A stretch of 64,000 nt of DNA, taken from Pterobdella sp. o SKG-2022 (lineage: Eukaryota; Annelida; Clitellata; Hirudinida; Piscicolidae). A program made the position numbers and the translations under genes. Each line of letters starts with the position of its first letter. Position 1 is the stretch's first letter. The notes under the pieces were generated by a model. That model was given only the letters and a program-made list of their open reading frames with translations, had not been told where the DNA came from and did no database searches. Below, piece by piece: positions 29,701 through 44,700 of this stretch. The DNA lies in the NCBI GenBank assembly GCA_964035795.1, contig CAXIVU010000139.1:1-64000 (forward strand), written 5' to 3'.

Positions 29701-32700
29701 ATCGTTGTCGAAACTGTTGTAGCTGTAGCCAATGAAGTTGTTGTTACAGTTATTGTAGTTGGCGTTGTTGTTTCTACAGTAGTAACTGTCGGCGTAGATT
29801 TAGACAACATTTCTGTCGTTGTTGTCATAATAACAGTTGTTGTTTGCGTTGATGTTGCAATCGTTGTCGAAACTGTTGTAGCTGTAGCCAATGAAGTTGT
29901 TGTTACAGTTATTGTAGTTGGCGTTGTTGTTTCTACAGTAGTAACTGTTGGCGTAGATTTAGACAACATTTCTGTCGTTGTTGTCATAATAACAGTTGTT
30001 GTTTGCGTTGATGTTGCAATCGTTGTCGAAACTGTTGTAGCTGTAGCCAATGAAGTTGTTGTTACAGTTATTGTAGTTGGCGTTGTTGTTTCTACAGTAG
30101 TAACTGTTGGCGTAGATTTAGACAACATTTCTGTCGTTGTTGTCATAATAACAGTTGTTGTTTGCGTTGATGTTGCAATCGTTGTCGAAACTGTTGTAGC
30201 TGTAGCCAATGAAGTTGTTGTTACAGTTATTGTAGTTGGCGTTGTTGTTTCTACAGTAGTAACTGTTGGCGTAGATTTAGACAACATTTCTGTCGTTGTT
30301 GTCATAATAACAGTTGTTGTTTGCGTTGATGTTGCAATCGTTGTCGAAACTGTTGTAGCTGTAGCCAATGAAGTTGTTGTTACAGTTATTGTAGTTGGCG
30401 TTGTTGTTTCTACAGTAGTAACTGTTGGCGTAGATTTAGACAACATTTCTGTCGTTGTTGTCATAATAACAGTTGTTGTTTGCGTTGATGTTGCAATCGT
30501 TGTCGAAAATGTTGTAGCTGTAGCCAATGAAGTTGTTGTTACAGTTATTGTAGTTGGCGTTGTTGTTTCTACAGTAGTAACTGTTGGCGTAGATTTAGAC
30601 AACATTTCTGTCGTTGTTGTCATAATAACAGTTGTTGTTTGCGTTGATGTTGCAATCGTTGTCGAAACTGTTGTAGCTGTAGCCAATGAAGTTGTTGTTA
30701 CAGTTATTGTAGTTGGCGTTGTTGTTTCTACAGTAGTAACTGTCGGCGTAGATTTAGACAACATTTCTGTCGTTGTTGTCATAATAACAGTTGTTGTTTG
30801 CGTTGATGTTGCAATCGTTGTCGAAACTGTTGTAGCTGTAGCCAATGAAGTTGTTGTTACAGTTATTGTAGTTGGCGTTGTTGTTTCTACAGTAGTAACT
30901 GTCGGCGTAGATTTAGACAACATTTCTGTCGTTGTTGTCATAATAACAGTTGTTGTTTGCGTTGATGTTGCAATCGTTGTCGAAACTGTTGTAGCTGTAG
31001 CCAATGAAGTTGTTGTTACAGTTATTGTAGTTGGCGTTGTTGTTTCTACAGTAGTAACTGTTGGCGTAGATTTAGACAACATTTCTGTCGTTGTTGTCAT
31101 AATAACAGTTGTTGTTTGCGTTGATGTTGCAATCGTTGTCGAAACTGTTGTAGCTGTAGCCAATGAAGTTGTTGTTACAGTTATTGTAGTTGGCGTTGTT
31201 GTTTCTACAGTAGTAACTGTTGGCGTAGATTTAGACAACATTTCTGTCGTTGTTGTCATAATAACAGTTGTTGTTTGCGTTGATGTTGCAATCGTTGTCG
31301 AAACTGTTGTAGCTGTAGCCAATGAAGTTGTTGTTACAGTTATTGTAGTTGGCGTTGTTGTTTCTACAGTAGTAACTGTTGGCGTAGATTTAGACAACAT
31401 TTCTGTCGTAGTTGTCATAATAACAGTTGTTGTTTGCGTTGATGTTGCAATCGTTGTCGAAACTGTTGTAGCTGTAGCCAATGAAGTTGTTGTTACAGAA
31501 ATTGTAGTTGGCGTTGTTGTTTCTACAGTAGTAACTGTTGGCGTAGATTTAGACAACATTTCTGTCGTTGTTGTCATAATAACAGTTGTTGTTTGCGTTG
31601 ATGTTGCAATCGTTGTCGAAACTGTTGTAGCTGTAGCCAATGAAGTTGTTGTTACAGTTATTGTAGTTGGCGTTGTTGTTTCTACAGTAGTAACTGTTGG
31701 CGTAGATTTAGACAACATTTCTGTCGTTGTTGTCATAATAACAGTTGTTGTTTGCGTTGATGTTGCAATCGTTGTCGAAACTGTTGTAGCTGTAGCCAAT
31801 GAAGTTGTTGTTACAGTTATTGTAGTTGGCGTTGTTGTTTCTACAGTAGTAACTGTTGGCGTAGATTTAGACAACATTTCTGTCGTTGTTGTCATAATAA
31901 CAGTTGTTGTTTGCGTTGATGTTGCAATCGTTGTCGAAAATGTTGTAGCTGTAGCCAATGAAGTTGTTGTTACAGTTATTGTAGTTGGCGTTGTTGTTTC
32001 TACAGTAGTAACTGTTGGCGTAGATTTAGACAACATTTCTGTCGTTGTTGTCATAATAACAGTTGTTGTTTGCGTTGATGTTGCAATCGTTGTCGAAACT
32101 GTTGTAGCTGTAGCCAATGAAGTTGTTGTTACAGTTATTGTAGTTGGCGTTGTTGTTTCTACAGTAGTAACTGTCGGCGTAGATTTAGACAACATTTCTG
32201 TCGTTGTTGTCATAATAACAGTTGTTGTTTGCGTTGATGTTGCAATCGTTGTCGAAACTGTTGTAGCTGTAGCCAATGAAGTTGTTGTTACAGTTATTGT
32301 AGTTGGCGTTGTTGTTTCTACAGTAGTAACTGTTGGCGTAGATTTAGACAACATTTCTGTCGTTGTTGTCATAATAACAGTTGTTGTTTGCGTTGATGTT
32401 GCAATCGTTGTCGAAACTGTTGTAGCTGTAGCCAATGAAGTTGTTGTTACAGTTATTGTAGTTGGCGTTGTTGTTTCTACAGTAGTAACTGTTGGCGTAG
32501 ATTTAGACAACATTTCTGTCGTTGTTGTCATAATAACAGTTGTTGTTTGCGTTGATGTTGCAATCGTTGTCGAAACTGTTGTAGCTGTAGCCAATGAAGT
32601 TGTTGTTACAGTTATTGTAGTTGGCGTTGTTGTTTCTACAGTAGTAACTGTTGGCGTAGATTTAGACAACATTTCTGTCGTTGTTGTCATAATAACAGTT

Positions 32701-35700
32701 GTTGTTTGCGTTGATGTTGCAATCGTTGTCGAAACTGTTGTAGCTGTAGCCAATGAAGTTGTTGTTACAGTTATTGTAGTTGGCGTTGTTGTTTCTACAG
32801 TAGTAACTGTCGGCGTAGATTTAGACAACATTTCTGTCGTTGTTGTCATAATAACAGTTGTTGTTTGCGTTGATGTTGCAATCGTTGTCGAAACTGTTGT
32901 AGCTGTAGCCAATGAAGTTGTTGTTACAGTTATTGTAGTTGGCGTTGTTGTTTCTACAGTAGTAACTGTTGGCGTAGATTTAGACAACATTTCTGTCGTT
33001 GTTGTCATAATAACAGTTGTTGTTTGCGTTGATGTTGCAATCGTTGTCGAAACTGTTGTAGCTGTAGCCAATGAAGTTGTTGTTACAGTTATTGTAGTTG
33101 GCGTTGTTGTTTCTACAGTAGTAACTGTTGGCGTAGATTTAGACAACATTTCTGTCGTTGTTGTCATAATAACAGTTGTTGTTTGCGTTGATGTTGCAAT
33201 CGTTGTCGAAACTGTTGTAGCTGTAGCCAATGAAGTTGTTGTTACAGTTATTGTAGTTGGCGTTGTTGTTTCTACAGTAGTAACTGTTGGCGTAGATTTA
33301 GACAACATTTCTGTCGTTGTTGTCATAATAACAGTTGTTGTTTGCGTTGATGTTGCAATCGTTGTCGAAACTGTTGTAGCTGTAGCCAATGAAGTTGTTG
33401 TTACAGTTATTGTAGTTGGCGTTGTTGTTTCTACAGTAGTAACTGTTGGCGTAGATTTAGACAACATTTCTGTCGTTGTTGTCATAATAACAGTTGTTGT
33501 TTGCGTTGATGTTGCAATCGTTGTCGAAACTGTTGTAGCTGTAGCCAATGAAGTTGTTGTTACAGAAATTGTAGTTGGCGTTGTTGTTTCTACAGTAGTA
33601 ACTGTTGGCGTAGATTTAGACAACATTTCTGTCGTTGTTGTCATAATAACAGTTGTTGTTTGCGTTGATGTTGCAATCGTTGTCGAAACTGTTGTAGCTG
33701 TAGCCAATGAAGTTGTTGTTACAGTTATTGTAGTTGGCGTTGTTGTTTCTACAGTAGTAACTGTTGGCGTAGATTTAGACAACATTTCTGTCGTTGTTGT
33801 CATAATAACAGTTGTTGTTTGCGTTGATGTTGCAATCGTTGTCGAAACTGTTGTAGCTGTAGCCAATGAAGTTGTTGTTACAGAAATTGTAGTTGGCGTT
33901 GTTGTTTCTACAGTAGTAACTGTTGGCGTAGATTTAGACAACATTTCTGTCGTTGTTGTCATAATAACAGTTGTTGTTTGCGTTGATGTTGCAATCGTTG
34001 TCGAAACTGTTGTAGCTGTAGCCAATGAAGTTGTTGTTACAGTTATTGTAGTTGGCGTTGTTGTTTCTACAGTAGTAACTGTTGGCGTAGATTTAGACAA
34101 CATTTCTGTCGTTGTTGTCATAATAACAGTTGTTGTTTGCGTTGATGTTGCAATCGTTGTCGAAACTGTTGTAGCTGTAGCCAATGAAGTTGTTGTTACA
34201 GTTATTGTAGTTGGCGTTGTTGTTTCTACAGTAGTAACTGTTGGCGTAGATTTAGACAACATTTCTGTCGTTGTTGTCATAATAACAGTTGTTGTTTGCG
34301 TTGATGTTGCAATCGTTGTCGAAACTGTTGTAGCTGTAGCCAATGAAGTTGTTGTTACAGTTATTGTAGTTGGCGTTGTTGTTTCTACAGTAGTAACTGT
34401 TGGCGTAGATTTAGACAACATTTCTGTCGTTGTTGTCATAATAACAGTTGTTGTTTGCGTTGATGTTGCAATCGTTGTCGAAACTGTTGTAGCTGTAGCC
34501 AATGAAGTTGTTGTTACAGTTATTGTAGTTGGCGTTGTTGTTTCTACAGTAGTAACTGTTGGCGTAGATTTAGACAACATTTCTGTCGTTGTTGTCATAA
34601 TAACAGTTGTTGTTTGCGTTGATGTTGCAATCGTTGTCGAAACTGTTGTAGCTGTAGCCAATGAAGTTGTTGTTACAGTTATTGTAGTTGGCGTTGTTGT
34701 TTCTACAGTAGTAACTGTTGGCGTAGATTTAGACAACATTTCTGTCGTTGTTGTCATAATAACAGTTGTTGTTTGCGTTGATGTTGCAATCGTTGTCAAA
34801 ACTGTTGTAGCTGTAGCCAATGAAGTTGTTGTTACAGTTATTGTAGTTGGCGTTATTGTTTCTACAGTAGTAACTGTTGGCGTAGATTTAGACAACATTT
34901 CTGTCTTTGTTGTCATAATAACAGTTGTTGTTTGCGTTGATAATGCATTCGTTGTCGAAACTGTTGTAGCTGTAGCCAATGAAGTTGTTGTTACAGTTAT
35001 TGTAGTTGGCGTTGTTGTTTCTACAGTAGTAACTGTTGGCGTAGATTTAGACAACATTTCTGTCGTTGTTGTCATAATAACAGTTGTTGTTTGCGTTGAT
35101 GTTGCAATCGTTGTCGAAACTGTTGTAGCTGTAGCCAATGAAGTTGTTGTTACAGAAATTGTAGTTGGCGTTGTTGTTTCTACAGTAGTAACTGTTGGCG
35201 TAGATTTAGACAACATTTCTGTCGTTGTTGTCATAATAACAGTTGTTGTTTGCGTTGATGTTGCAATCGTTGTCGAAACTGTTGTAGCTGTAGCCAATGA
35301 AGTTGTTGTTACAGTTATTGTAGTTGGCGTTGTTGTTTCTACAGTAGTAACTGTTGGCGTAGATTTAGACAACATTTCTGTCGTTGTTGTCATAATAACA
35401 GTTGTTGTTTGCGTTGATGTTGCAATCGTTGTCGAAACTGTTGTAGCTGTAGCCAATGAAGTTGTTGTTACAGTTATTGTAGTTGGCGTTGTTGTTTCTA
35501 CAGTAGTAACTGTTGGCGTAGATTTAGACAACATTTCTGTCGTTGTTGTCATAATAACAGTTGTTGTTTGCGTTGATGTTGCAATCGTTGTCGAAACTGT
35601 TGTAGCTGTAGCCAATGAAGTTGTTGTTACAGTTATTGTAGTTGGCGTTGTTGTTTCTACAGTAGTAACTGTTGGCGTAGATTTAGACAACATTTCTGTC

Positions 35701-38700
35701 GTTGTTGTCATAATAACAGTTGTTGTTTGCGTTGATGTTGCAATCGTTGTCGAAACTGTTGTAGCTGTAGCCAATGAAGTTGTTGTTACAGTTATTGTAG
35801 TTGGCGTTGTTGTTTCTACAGTAGTAACTGTTGGCGTAGATTTAGACAACATTTCTGTCGTTGTTGTCATAATAACAGTTGTTGTTTGCGTTGATGTTGC
35901 AATCGTTGTCGAAACTGTTGTAGCTGTAGCCAATGAAGTTGTTGTTACAGTTATTGTAGTTGGCGTTGTTGTTTCTACAGTAGTAACTGTTGGCGTAGAT
36001 TTAGACAACATTTCTGTCGTTGTTGTCATAATAACAGTTGTTGTTTGCGTTGATGTTGCAATCGTTGTCGAAACTGTTGTAGCTGTAGCCAATGAAGTTG
36101 TTGTTACAGTTATTGTAGTTGGCGTTGTTGTTTCTACAGTAGTAACTGTTGGCGTAGATTTAGACAACATTTCTGTCGTTGTTGTCATAATAACAGTTGT
36201 TGTTTGCGTTGATGTTGCAATCGTTGTCGAAACTGTTGTAGCTGTAGCCAATGAAGTTGTTGTTACAGTTATTGTAGTTGGCGTTGTTGTTTCTACAGTA
36301 GTAACTGTTGGCGTAGATTTAGACAACATTTCTGTCGTTGTTGTCATAATAACAGTTGTTGTTTGCGTTGATGTTGCAATCGTTGTCGAAACTGTTGTAG
36401 CTGTAGCCAATGAAGTTGTTGTTACAGTTATTGTAGTTGGCGTTGTTGTTTCTACAGTAGTAACTGTTGGCGTAGATTTAGACAACATTTCTGTCGTTGT
36501 TGTCATAATAACAGTTGTTGTTTGCGTTGATGTTGCAATCGTTGTCGAAACTGTTGTAGCTGTAGCCAATGAAGTTGTTGTTACAGTTATTGTAGTTGGC
36601 GTTGTTGTTTCTACAGTAGTAACTGTTGGCGTAGATTTAGACAACATTTCTGTCGTTGTTGTCATAATAACAGTTGTTGTTTGCGTTGATGTTGCAATCG
36701 TTGTCGAAACTGTTGTAGCTGTAGCCAATGAAGTTGTTGTTACAGTTATTGTAGTTGGCGTTGTTGTTTCTACAGTAGTAACTGTTGGCGTAGATTTAGA
36801 CAACATTTCTGTCGTTGTTGTCATAATAACAGTTGTTGTTTGCGTTGATGTTGCAATCGTTGTCGAAACTGTTGTAGCTGTAGCCAATGAAGTTGTTGTT
36901 ACAGTTATTGTAGTTGGCGTTGTTGTTTCTACAGTAGTAACTGTTGGCGTAGATTTAGACAACATTTCTGTCGTTGTTGTCATAATAACAGTTGTTGTTT
37001 GCGTTGATGTTGCAATCGTTGTCGAAACTGTTGTAGCTGTAGCCAATGAAGTTGTTGTTACAGTTATTGTAGTTGGCGTTGTTGTTTCTACAGTAGTAAC
37101 TGTTGGCGTAGATTTAGACAACATTTCTGTCGTTGTTGTCATAATAACAGTTGTTGTTTGCGTTGATGTTGCAATCGTTGTCGAAACTGTTGTAGCTGTA
37201 GCCAATGAAGTTGTTGTTACAGTTATTGTAGTTGGCGTTGTTGTTTCTACAGTAGTAACTGTTGGCGTAGATTTAGACAACATTTCTGTCGTTGTTGTCA
37301 TAATAACAGTTGTTGTTTGCGTTGATGTTGCAATCGTTGTCGAAACTGTTGTAGCTGTAGCCAATGAAGTTGTTGTTACAGTTATTGTAGTTGGCGTTGT
37401 TGTTTCTACAGTAGTAACTGTTGGCGTAGATTTAGACAACATTTCTGTCGTTGTTGTCATAATAACAGTTGTTGTTTGCGTTGATGTTGCAATCGTTGTC
37501 GAAACTGTTGTAGCTGTAGCCAATGAAGTTGTTGTTACAGTTATTGTAGTTGGCGTTGTTGTTTCTACAGTAGTAACTGTTGGCGTAGATTTAGACAACA
37601 TTTCTGTCGTTGTTGTCATAATAACAGTTGTTGTTTGCGTTGATGTTGCAATCGTTGTCGAAACTGTTGTAGCTGTAGCCAATGAAGTTGTTGTTACAGT
37701 TATTGTAGTTGGCGTTGTTGTTTCTACAGTAGTAACTGTTGGCGTAGATTTAGACAACATTTCTGTCGTTGTTGTCATAATAACAGTTGTTGTTTGCGTT
37801 GATGTTGCAATCGTTGTCGAAACTGTTGTAGCTGTAGCCAATGAAGTTGTTGTTACAGTTATTGTAGTTGGCGTTGTTGTTTCTACAGTAGTAACTGTTG
37901 GCGTAGATTTAGACAACATTTCTGTCGTTGTTGTCATAATAACAGTTGTTGTTTGCGTTGATGTTGCAATCGTTGTCGAAACTGTTGTAGCTGTAGCCAA
38001 TGAAGTTGTTGTTACAGTTATTGTAGTTGGCGTTGTTGTTTCTACAGTAGTAACTGTTGGCGTAGATTTAGACAACATTTCTGTCGTTGTTGTCATAATA
38101 ACAGTTGTTGTTTGCGTTGATGTTGCAATCGTTGTCGAAACTGTTGTAGCTGTAGCCAATGAAGTTGTTGTTACAGTTATTGTAGTTGGCGTTGTTGTTT
38201 CTACAGTAGTAACTGTTGGCGTAGATTTAGACAACATTTCTGTCGTTGTTGTCATAATAACAGTTGTTGTTTGCGTTGATGTTGCAATCGTTGTCGAAAC
38301 TGTTGTAGCTGTAGCCAATGAAGTTGTTGTTACAGTTATTGTAGTTGGCGTTGTTGTTTCTACAGTAGTAACTGTTGGCGTAGATTTAGACAACATTTCT
38401 GTCGTTGTTGTCATAATAACAGTTGTTGTTTGCGTTGATGTTGCAATCGTTGTCGAAACTGTTGTAGCTGTAGCCAATGAAGTTGTTGTTACAGTTATTG
38501 TAGTTGGCGTTGTTGTTTCTACAGTAGTAACTGTTGGCGTAGATTTAGACAACATTTCTGTCGTTGTTGTCATAATAACAGTTGTTGTTTGCGTTGATGT
38601 TGCAATCGTTGTCGAAACTGTTGTAGCTGTAGCCAATGAAGTTGTTGTTACAGTTATTGTAGTTGGCGTTGTTGTTTCTACAGTAGTAACTGTTGGCGTA

Positions 38701-41700
38701 GATTTAGACAACATTTCTGTCGTTGTTGTCATAATAACAGTTGTTGTTTGCGTTGATGTTGCAATCGTTGTCGAAACTGTTGTAGCTGTAGCCAATGAAG
38801 TTGTTGTTACAGTTATTGTAGTTGGCGTTGTTGTTTCTACAGTAGTAACTGTTGGCGTAGATTTAGACAACATTTCTGTCGTTGTTGTCATAATAACAGT
38901 TGTTGTTTGCGTTGATGTTGCAATCGTTGTCGAAACTGTTGTAGCTGTAGCCAATGAAGTTGTTGTTACAGTTATTGTAGTTGGCGTTGTTGTTTCTACA
39001 GTAGTAACTGTTGGCGTAGATTTAGACAACATTTCTGTCGTTGTTGTCATAATAACAGTTGTTGTTTGCGTTGATGTTGCAATCGTTGTCGAAACTGTTG
39101 TAGCTGTAGCCAATGAAGTTGTTGTTACAGTTATTGTAGTTGGCGTTGTTGTTTCTACAGTAGTAACTGTTGGCGTAGATTTAGACAACATTTCTGTCGT
39201 TGTTGTCATAATAACAGTTGTTGTTTGCGTTGATGTTGCAATCGTTGTCGAAACTGTTGTAGCTGTAGCCAATGAAGTTGTTGTTACAGTTATTGTAGTT
39301 GGCGTTGTTGTTTCTACAGTAGTAACTGTTGGCGTAGATTTAGACAACATTTCTGTCGTTGTTGTCATAATAACAGTTGTTGTTTGCGTTGATGTTGCAA
39401 TCGTTGTCGAAACTGTTGTAGCTGTAGCCAATGAAGTTGTTGTTACAGTTATTGTAGTTGGCGTTGTTGTTTCTACAGTAGTAACTGTTGGCGTAGATTT
39501 AGACAACATTTCTGTCGTTGTTGTCATAATAACAGTTGTTTTTGCGTTGATGTTGCAATCGTTGTCGAAACTGTTGTAGCTGTAGCCAATGAAGTTGTTG
39601 TTACAGTTATTGTAGTTGGCGTTGTTGTTTCTACAGTAGTAACTGTTGGCGTAGATTTAGACAACATTTCTGTCGTTGTTGTCATAATAACAGTTGTTGT
39701 TTGCGTTGATGTTGCAATCGTTGTCGAAACTGTTGTAGCTGTAGCCAATGAAGTTGTTGTTACAGTTATTGTAGTTGGCGTTGTTGTTTCTACAGTAGTA
39801 ACTGTTGGCGTAGATTTAGACAACATTTCTGTCGTTGTTGTCATAATAACAGTTGTTGTTTGCGTTGATGTTGCAATCGTTGTCGAAACTGTTGTAGCTG
39901 TAGCCAATGAAGTTGTTGTTACAGTTATTGTAGTTGGCGTTGTTGTTTCTACAGTAGTAACTGTTGGCGTAGATTTAGACAACATTTCTGTCGTTGTTGT
40001 CATAATAACAGTTGTTGTTTGCGTTGATGTTGCAATCGTTGTCGAAACTGTTGTAGCTGTAGCCAATGAAGTTGTTGTTACAGTTATTGTAGTTGGCGTT
40101 GTTGTTTCTACAGTAGTAACTGTTGGCGTAGATTTAGACAACATTTCTGTCGTTGTTGTCATAATAACAGTTGTTGTTTGCGTTGATGTTGCAATCGTTG
40201 TCGAAACTGTTGTAGCTGTAGCCAATGAAGTTGTTGTTACAGTTATTGTAGTTGGCGTTGTTGTTTCTACAGTAGTAACTGTTGGCGTAGATTTAGACAA
40301 CATTTCTGTCGTTGTTGTCATAATAACAGTTGTTGTTTGCGTTGATGTTGCAATCGTTGTCGAAACTGTTGTAGCTGTAGCCAATGAAGTTGTTGTTACA
40401 GTTATTGTAGTTGGCGTTGTTGTTTCTACAGTAGTAACTGTTGGCGTAGATTTAGACAACATTTCTGTCGTTGTTGTCATAATAACAGTTGTTGTTTGCG
40501 TTGATGTTGCAATCGTTGTCGAAACTGTTGTAGCTGTAGCCAATGAAGTTGTTGTTACAGTTATTGTAGTTGGCGTTGTTGTTTCTACAGTAGTAACTGT
40601 TGGCGTAGATTTAGACAACATTTCTGTCGTTGTTGTCATAATAACAGTTGTTGTTTGCGTTGATGTTGCAATCGTTGTCGAAACTGTTGTAGCTGTAGCC
40701 AATGAAGTTGTTGTTACAGTTATTGTAGTTGGCGTTGTTGTTTCTACAGTAGTAACTGTTGGCGTAGATTTAGACAACATTTCTGTCGTTGTTGTCATAA
40801 TAACAGTTGTTGTTTGCGTTGATGTTGCAATCGTTGTCGAAACTGTTGTAGCTGTAGCCAATGAAGTTGTTGTTACAGTTATTGTAGTTGGCGTTGTTGT
40901 TTCTACAGTAGTAACTGTTGGCGTAGATTTAGACAACATTTCTGTCGTTGTTGTCATAATAACAGTTGTTGTTTGCGTTGATGTTGCAATCGTTGTCGAA
41001 ACTGTTGTAGCTGTAGCCAATGAAGTTGTTGTTACAGTTATTGTAGTTGGCGTTGTTGTTTCTACAGTAGTAACTGTTGGCGTAGATTTAGACAACATTT
41101 CTGTCGTTGTTGTCATAATAACAGTTGTTGTTTGGCGTTGATGTTGCAATCGTTGTCGAAACTGTTGTAGCTGTAGCCAATGAAGTTGTTGTTACAGTTA
41201 TTGTAGTTGGCGTTGTTGTTTCTACAGTAGTAACTGTTGGCGTAGATTTAGACAACATTTCTGTCGTTGTTGTCATAATAACAGTTGTTGTTTGCGTTGA
41301 TGTTGCAATCGTTGTCGAAACTGTTGTAGCTGTAGCCAATGAAGTTGTTGTTACAGTTATTGTAGTTGGCGTTGTTGTTTCTACAGTAGTAACTGTTGGC
41401 GTAGATTTAGACAACATTTCTGTCGTTGTTGTCATAATAACAGTTGTTGTTTGCGTTGATGTTGCAATCGTTGTCGAAACTGTTGTAGCTGTAGCCAATG
41501 AAGTTGTTGTTACAGTTATTGTAGTTGGCGTTGTTGTTTCTACAGTAGTAACTGTTGGCGTAGATTTAGACAACATTTCTGTCGTTGTTGTCATAATAAC
41601 AGTTGTTGTTTGCGTTGATGTTGCAATCGTTGTCGAAACTGTTGTAGCTGTAGCCAATGAAGTTGTTGTTACAGTTATTGTAGTTGGCGTTGTTGTTTCT

Positions 41701-44700
41701 ACAGTAGTAACTGTTGGCGTAGATTTAGACAACATTTCTGTCGTTGTTGTCATAATAACAGTTGTTGTTTGCGTTGATGTTGCAATCGTTGTCGAAACTG
41801 TTGTAGCTGTAGCCAATGAAGTTGTTGTTACAGTTATTGTAGTTGGCGTTGTTGTTTCTACAGTAGTAACTGTTGGCGTAGATTTAGACAACATTTCTGT
41901 CGTTGTTGTCATAATAACAGTTGTTGTTTGCGTTGATGTTGCAATCGTTGTCGAAACTGTTGTAGCTGTAGCCAATGAAGTTGTTGTTACAGTTATTGTA
42001 GTTGGCGTTGTTGTTTCTACAGTAGTAACTGTTGGCGTAGATTTAGACAACATTTCTGTCGTTGTTGTCATAATAACAGTTGTTGTTTGCGTTGATGTTG
42101 CAATCGTTGTCGAAACTGTTGTAGCTGTAGCCAATGAAGTTGTTGTTACAGTTATTGTAGTTGGCGTTGTTGTTTCTACAGTAGTAACTGTTGGCGTAGA
42201 TTTAGACAACATTTCTGTCGTTGTTGTCATAATAACAGTTGTTGTTTGCGTTGATGTTGCAATCGTTGTCGAAACTGTTGTAGCTGTAGCCAATGAAGTT
42301 GTTGTTACAGTTATTGTAGTTGGCGTTGTTGTTTCTACAGTAGTAACTGTTGGCGTAGATTTAGACAACATTTCTGTCGTTGTTGTCATAATAACAGTTG
42401 TTGTTTGCGTTGATGTTGCAATCGTTGTCGAAACTGTTGTAGCTGTAGCCAATGAAGTTGTTGTTACAGTTATTGTAGTTGGCGTTGTTGTTTCTACAGT
42501 AGTAACTGTTGGCGTAGATTTAGACAACATTTCTGTCGTTGTTGTCATAATAACAGTTGTTGTTTGCGTTGATGTTGCAATCGTTGTCGAAACTGTTGTA
42601 GCTGTAGCCAATGAAGTTGTTGTTACAGTTATTGTAGTTGGCGTTGTTGTTTCTACAGTAGTAACTGTTGGCGTAGATTTAGACAACATTTCTGTCGTTG
42701 TTGTCATAATAACAGTTGTTGTTTGCGTTGATGTTGCAATCGTTGTCGAAACTGTTGTAGCTGTAGCCAATGAAGTTGTTGTTACAGTTATTGTAGTTGG
42801 CGTTGTTGTTTCTACAGTAGTAACTGTTGGCGTAGATTTAGACAACATTTCTGTCGTTGTTGTCATAATAACAGTTGTTGTTTGCGTTGATGTTGCAATC
42901 GTTGTCGAAACTGTTGTAGCTGTAGCCAATGAAGTTGTTGTTACAGTTATTGTAGTTGGCGTTGTTGTTTCTACAGTAGTAACTGTTGGCGTAGATTTAG
43001 ACAACATTTCTGTCGTTGTTGTCATAATAACAGTTGTTGTTTGCGTTGATGTTGCAATCGTTGTCGAAACTGTTGTAGCTGTAGCCAATGAAGTTGTTGT
43101 TACAGTTATTGTAGTTGGCGTTGTTGTTTCTACAGTAGTAACTGTTGGCGTAGATTTAGACAACATTTCTGTCGTTGTTGTCATAATAACAGTTGTTGTT
43201 TGCGTTGATGTTGCAATCGTTGTCGAAACTGTTGTAGCTGTAGCCAATGAAGTTGTTGTTACAGTTATTGTAGTTGGCGTTGTTGTTTCTACAGTAGTAA
43301 CTGTTGGCGTAGATTTAGACAACATTTCTGTCGTTGTTGTCATAATAACAGTTGTTGTTTGCGTTGATGTTGCAATCGTTGTCGAAACTGTTGTAGCTGT
43401 AGCCAATGAAGTTGTTGTTACAGTTATTGTAGTTGGCGTTGTTGTTTCTACAGTAGTAACTGTTGGCGTAGATTTAGACAACATTTCTGTCGTTGTTGTC
43501 ATAATAACAGTTGTTGTTTGCGTTGATGTTGCAATCGTTGTCGAAACTGTTGTAGCTGTAGCCAATGAAGTTGTTGTTACAGTTATTGTAGTTGGCGTTG
43601 TTGTTTCTACAGTAGTAACTGTTGGCGTAGATTTAGACAACATTTCTGTCGTTGTTGTCATAATAACAGTTGTTGTTTGCGTTGATGTTGCAATCGTTGT
43701 CGAAACTGTTGTAGCTGTAGCCAATGAAGTTGTTGTTACAGTTATTGTAGTTGGCGTTGTTGTTTCTACAGTAGTAACTGTTGGCGTAGATTTAGACAAC
43801 ATTTCTGTCGTTGTTGTCATAATAACAGTTGTTGTTTGCGTTGATGTTGCAATCGTTGTCGAAACTGTTGTAGCTGTAGCCAATGAAGTTGTTGTTACAG
43901 TTATTGTAGTTGGCGTTGTTGTTTCTACAGTAGTAACTGTTGGCGTAGATTTAGACAACATTTCTGTCGTTGTTGTCATAATAACAGTTGTTGTTTGCGT
44001 TGATGTTGCAATCGTTGTCGAAACTGTTGTAGCTGTAGCCAATGAAGTTGTTGTTACAGTTATTGTAGTTGGCGTTGTTGTTTCTACAGTAGTAACTGTT
44101 GGCGTAGATTTAGACAACATTTCTGTCGTTGTTGTCATAATAACAGTTGTTGTTTGCGTTGATGTTGCAATCGTTGTCGAAACTGTTGTAGCTGTAGCCA
44201 ATGAAGTTGTTGTTACAGTTATTGTAGTTGGCGTTGTTGTTTCTACAGTAGTAACTGTTGGCGTAGATTTAGACAACATTTCTGTCGTTGTTGTCATAAT
44301 AACAGTTGTTGTTTGCGTTGATGTTGCAATCGTTGTCGAAACTGTTGTAGCTGTAGCCAATGAAGTTGTTGTTACAGTTATTGTAGTTGGCGTTGTTGTT
44401 TCTACAGTAGTAACTGTTGGCGTAGATTTAGACAACATTTCTGTCGTTGTTGTCATAATAACAGTTGTTGTTTGCGTTGATGTTGCAATCGTTGTCGAAA
44501 CTGTTGTAGCTGTAGCCAATGAAGTTGTTGTTACAGTTATTGTAGTTGGCGTTGTTGTTTCTACAGTAGTAACTGTTGGCGTAGATTTAGACAACATTTC
44601 TGTCGTTGTTGTCATAATAACAGTTGTTGTTTGCGTTGATGTTGCAATCGTTGTCGAAACTGTTGTAGCTGTAGCCAATGAAGTTGTTGTTACAGTTATT

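Noticed and set aside
39540..41150. Separate small genes between frame breaks (for example 7859-8047 and 39524-41149)
   Set aside because: Their sequence is the same repeat in another phase, caused by single indels. Their ends coincide with the indels and they have no start context or terminator of their own.
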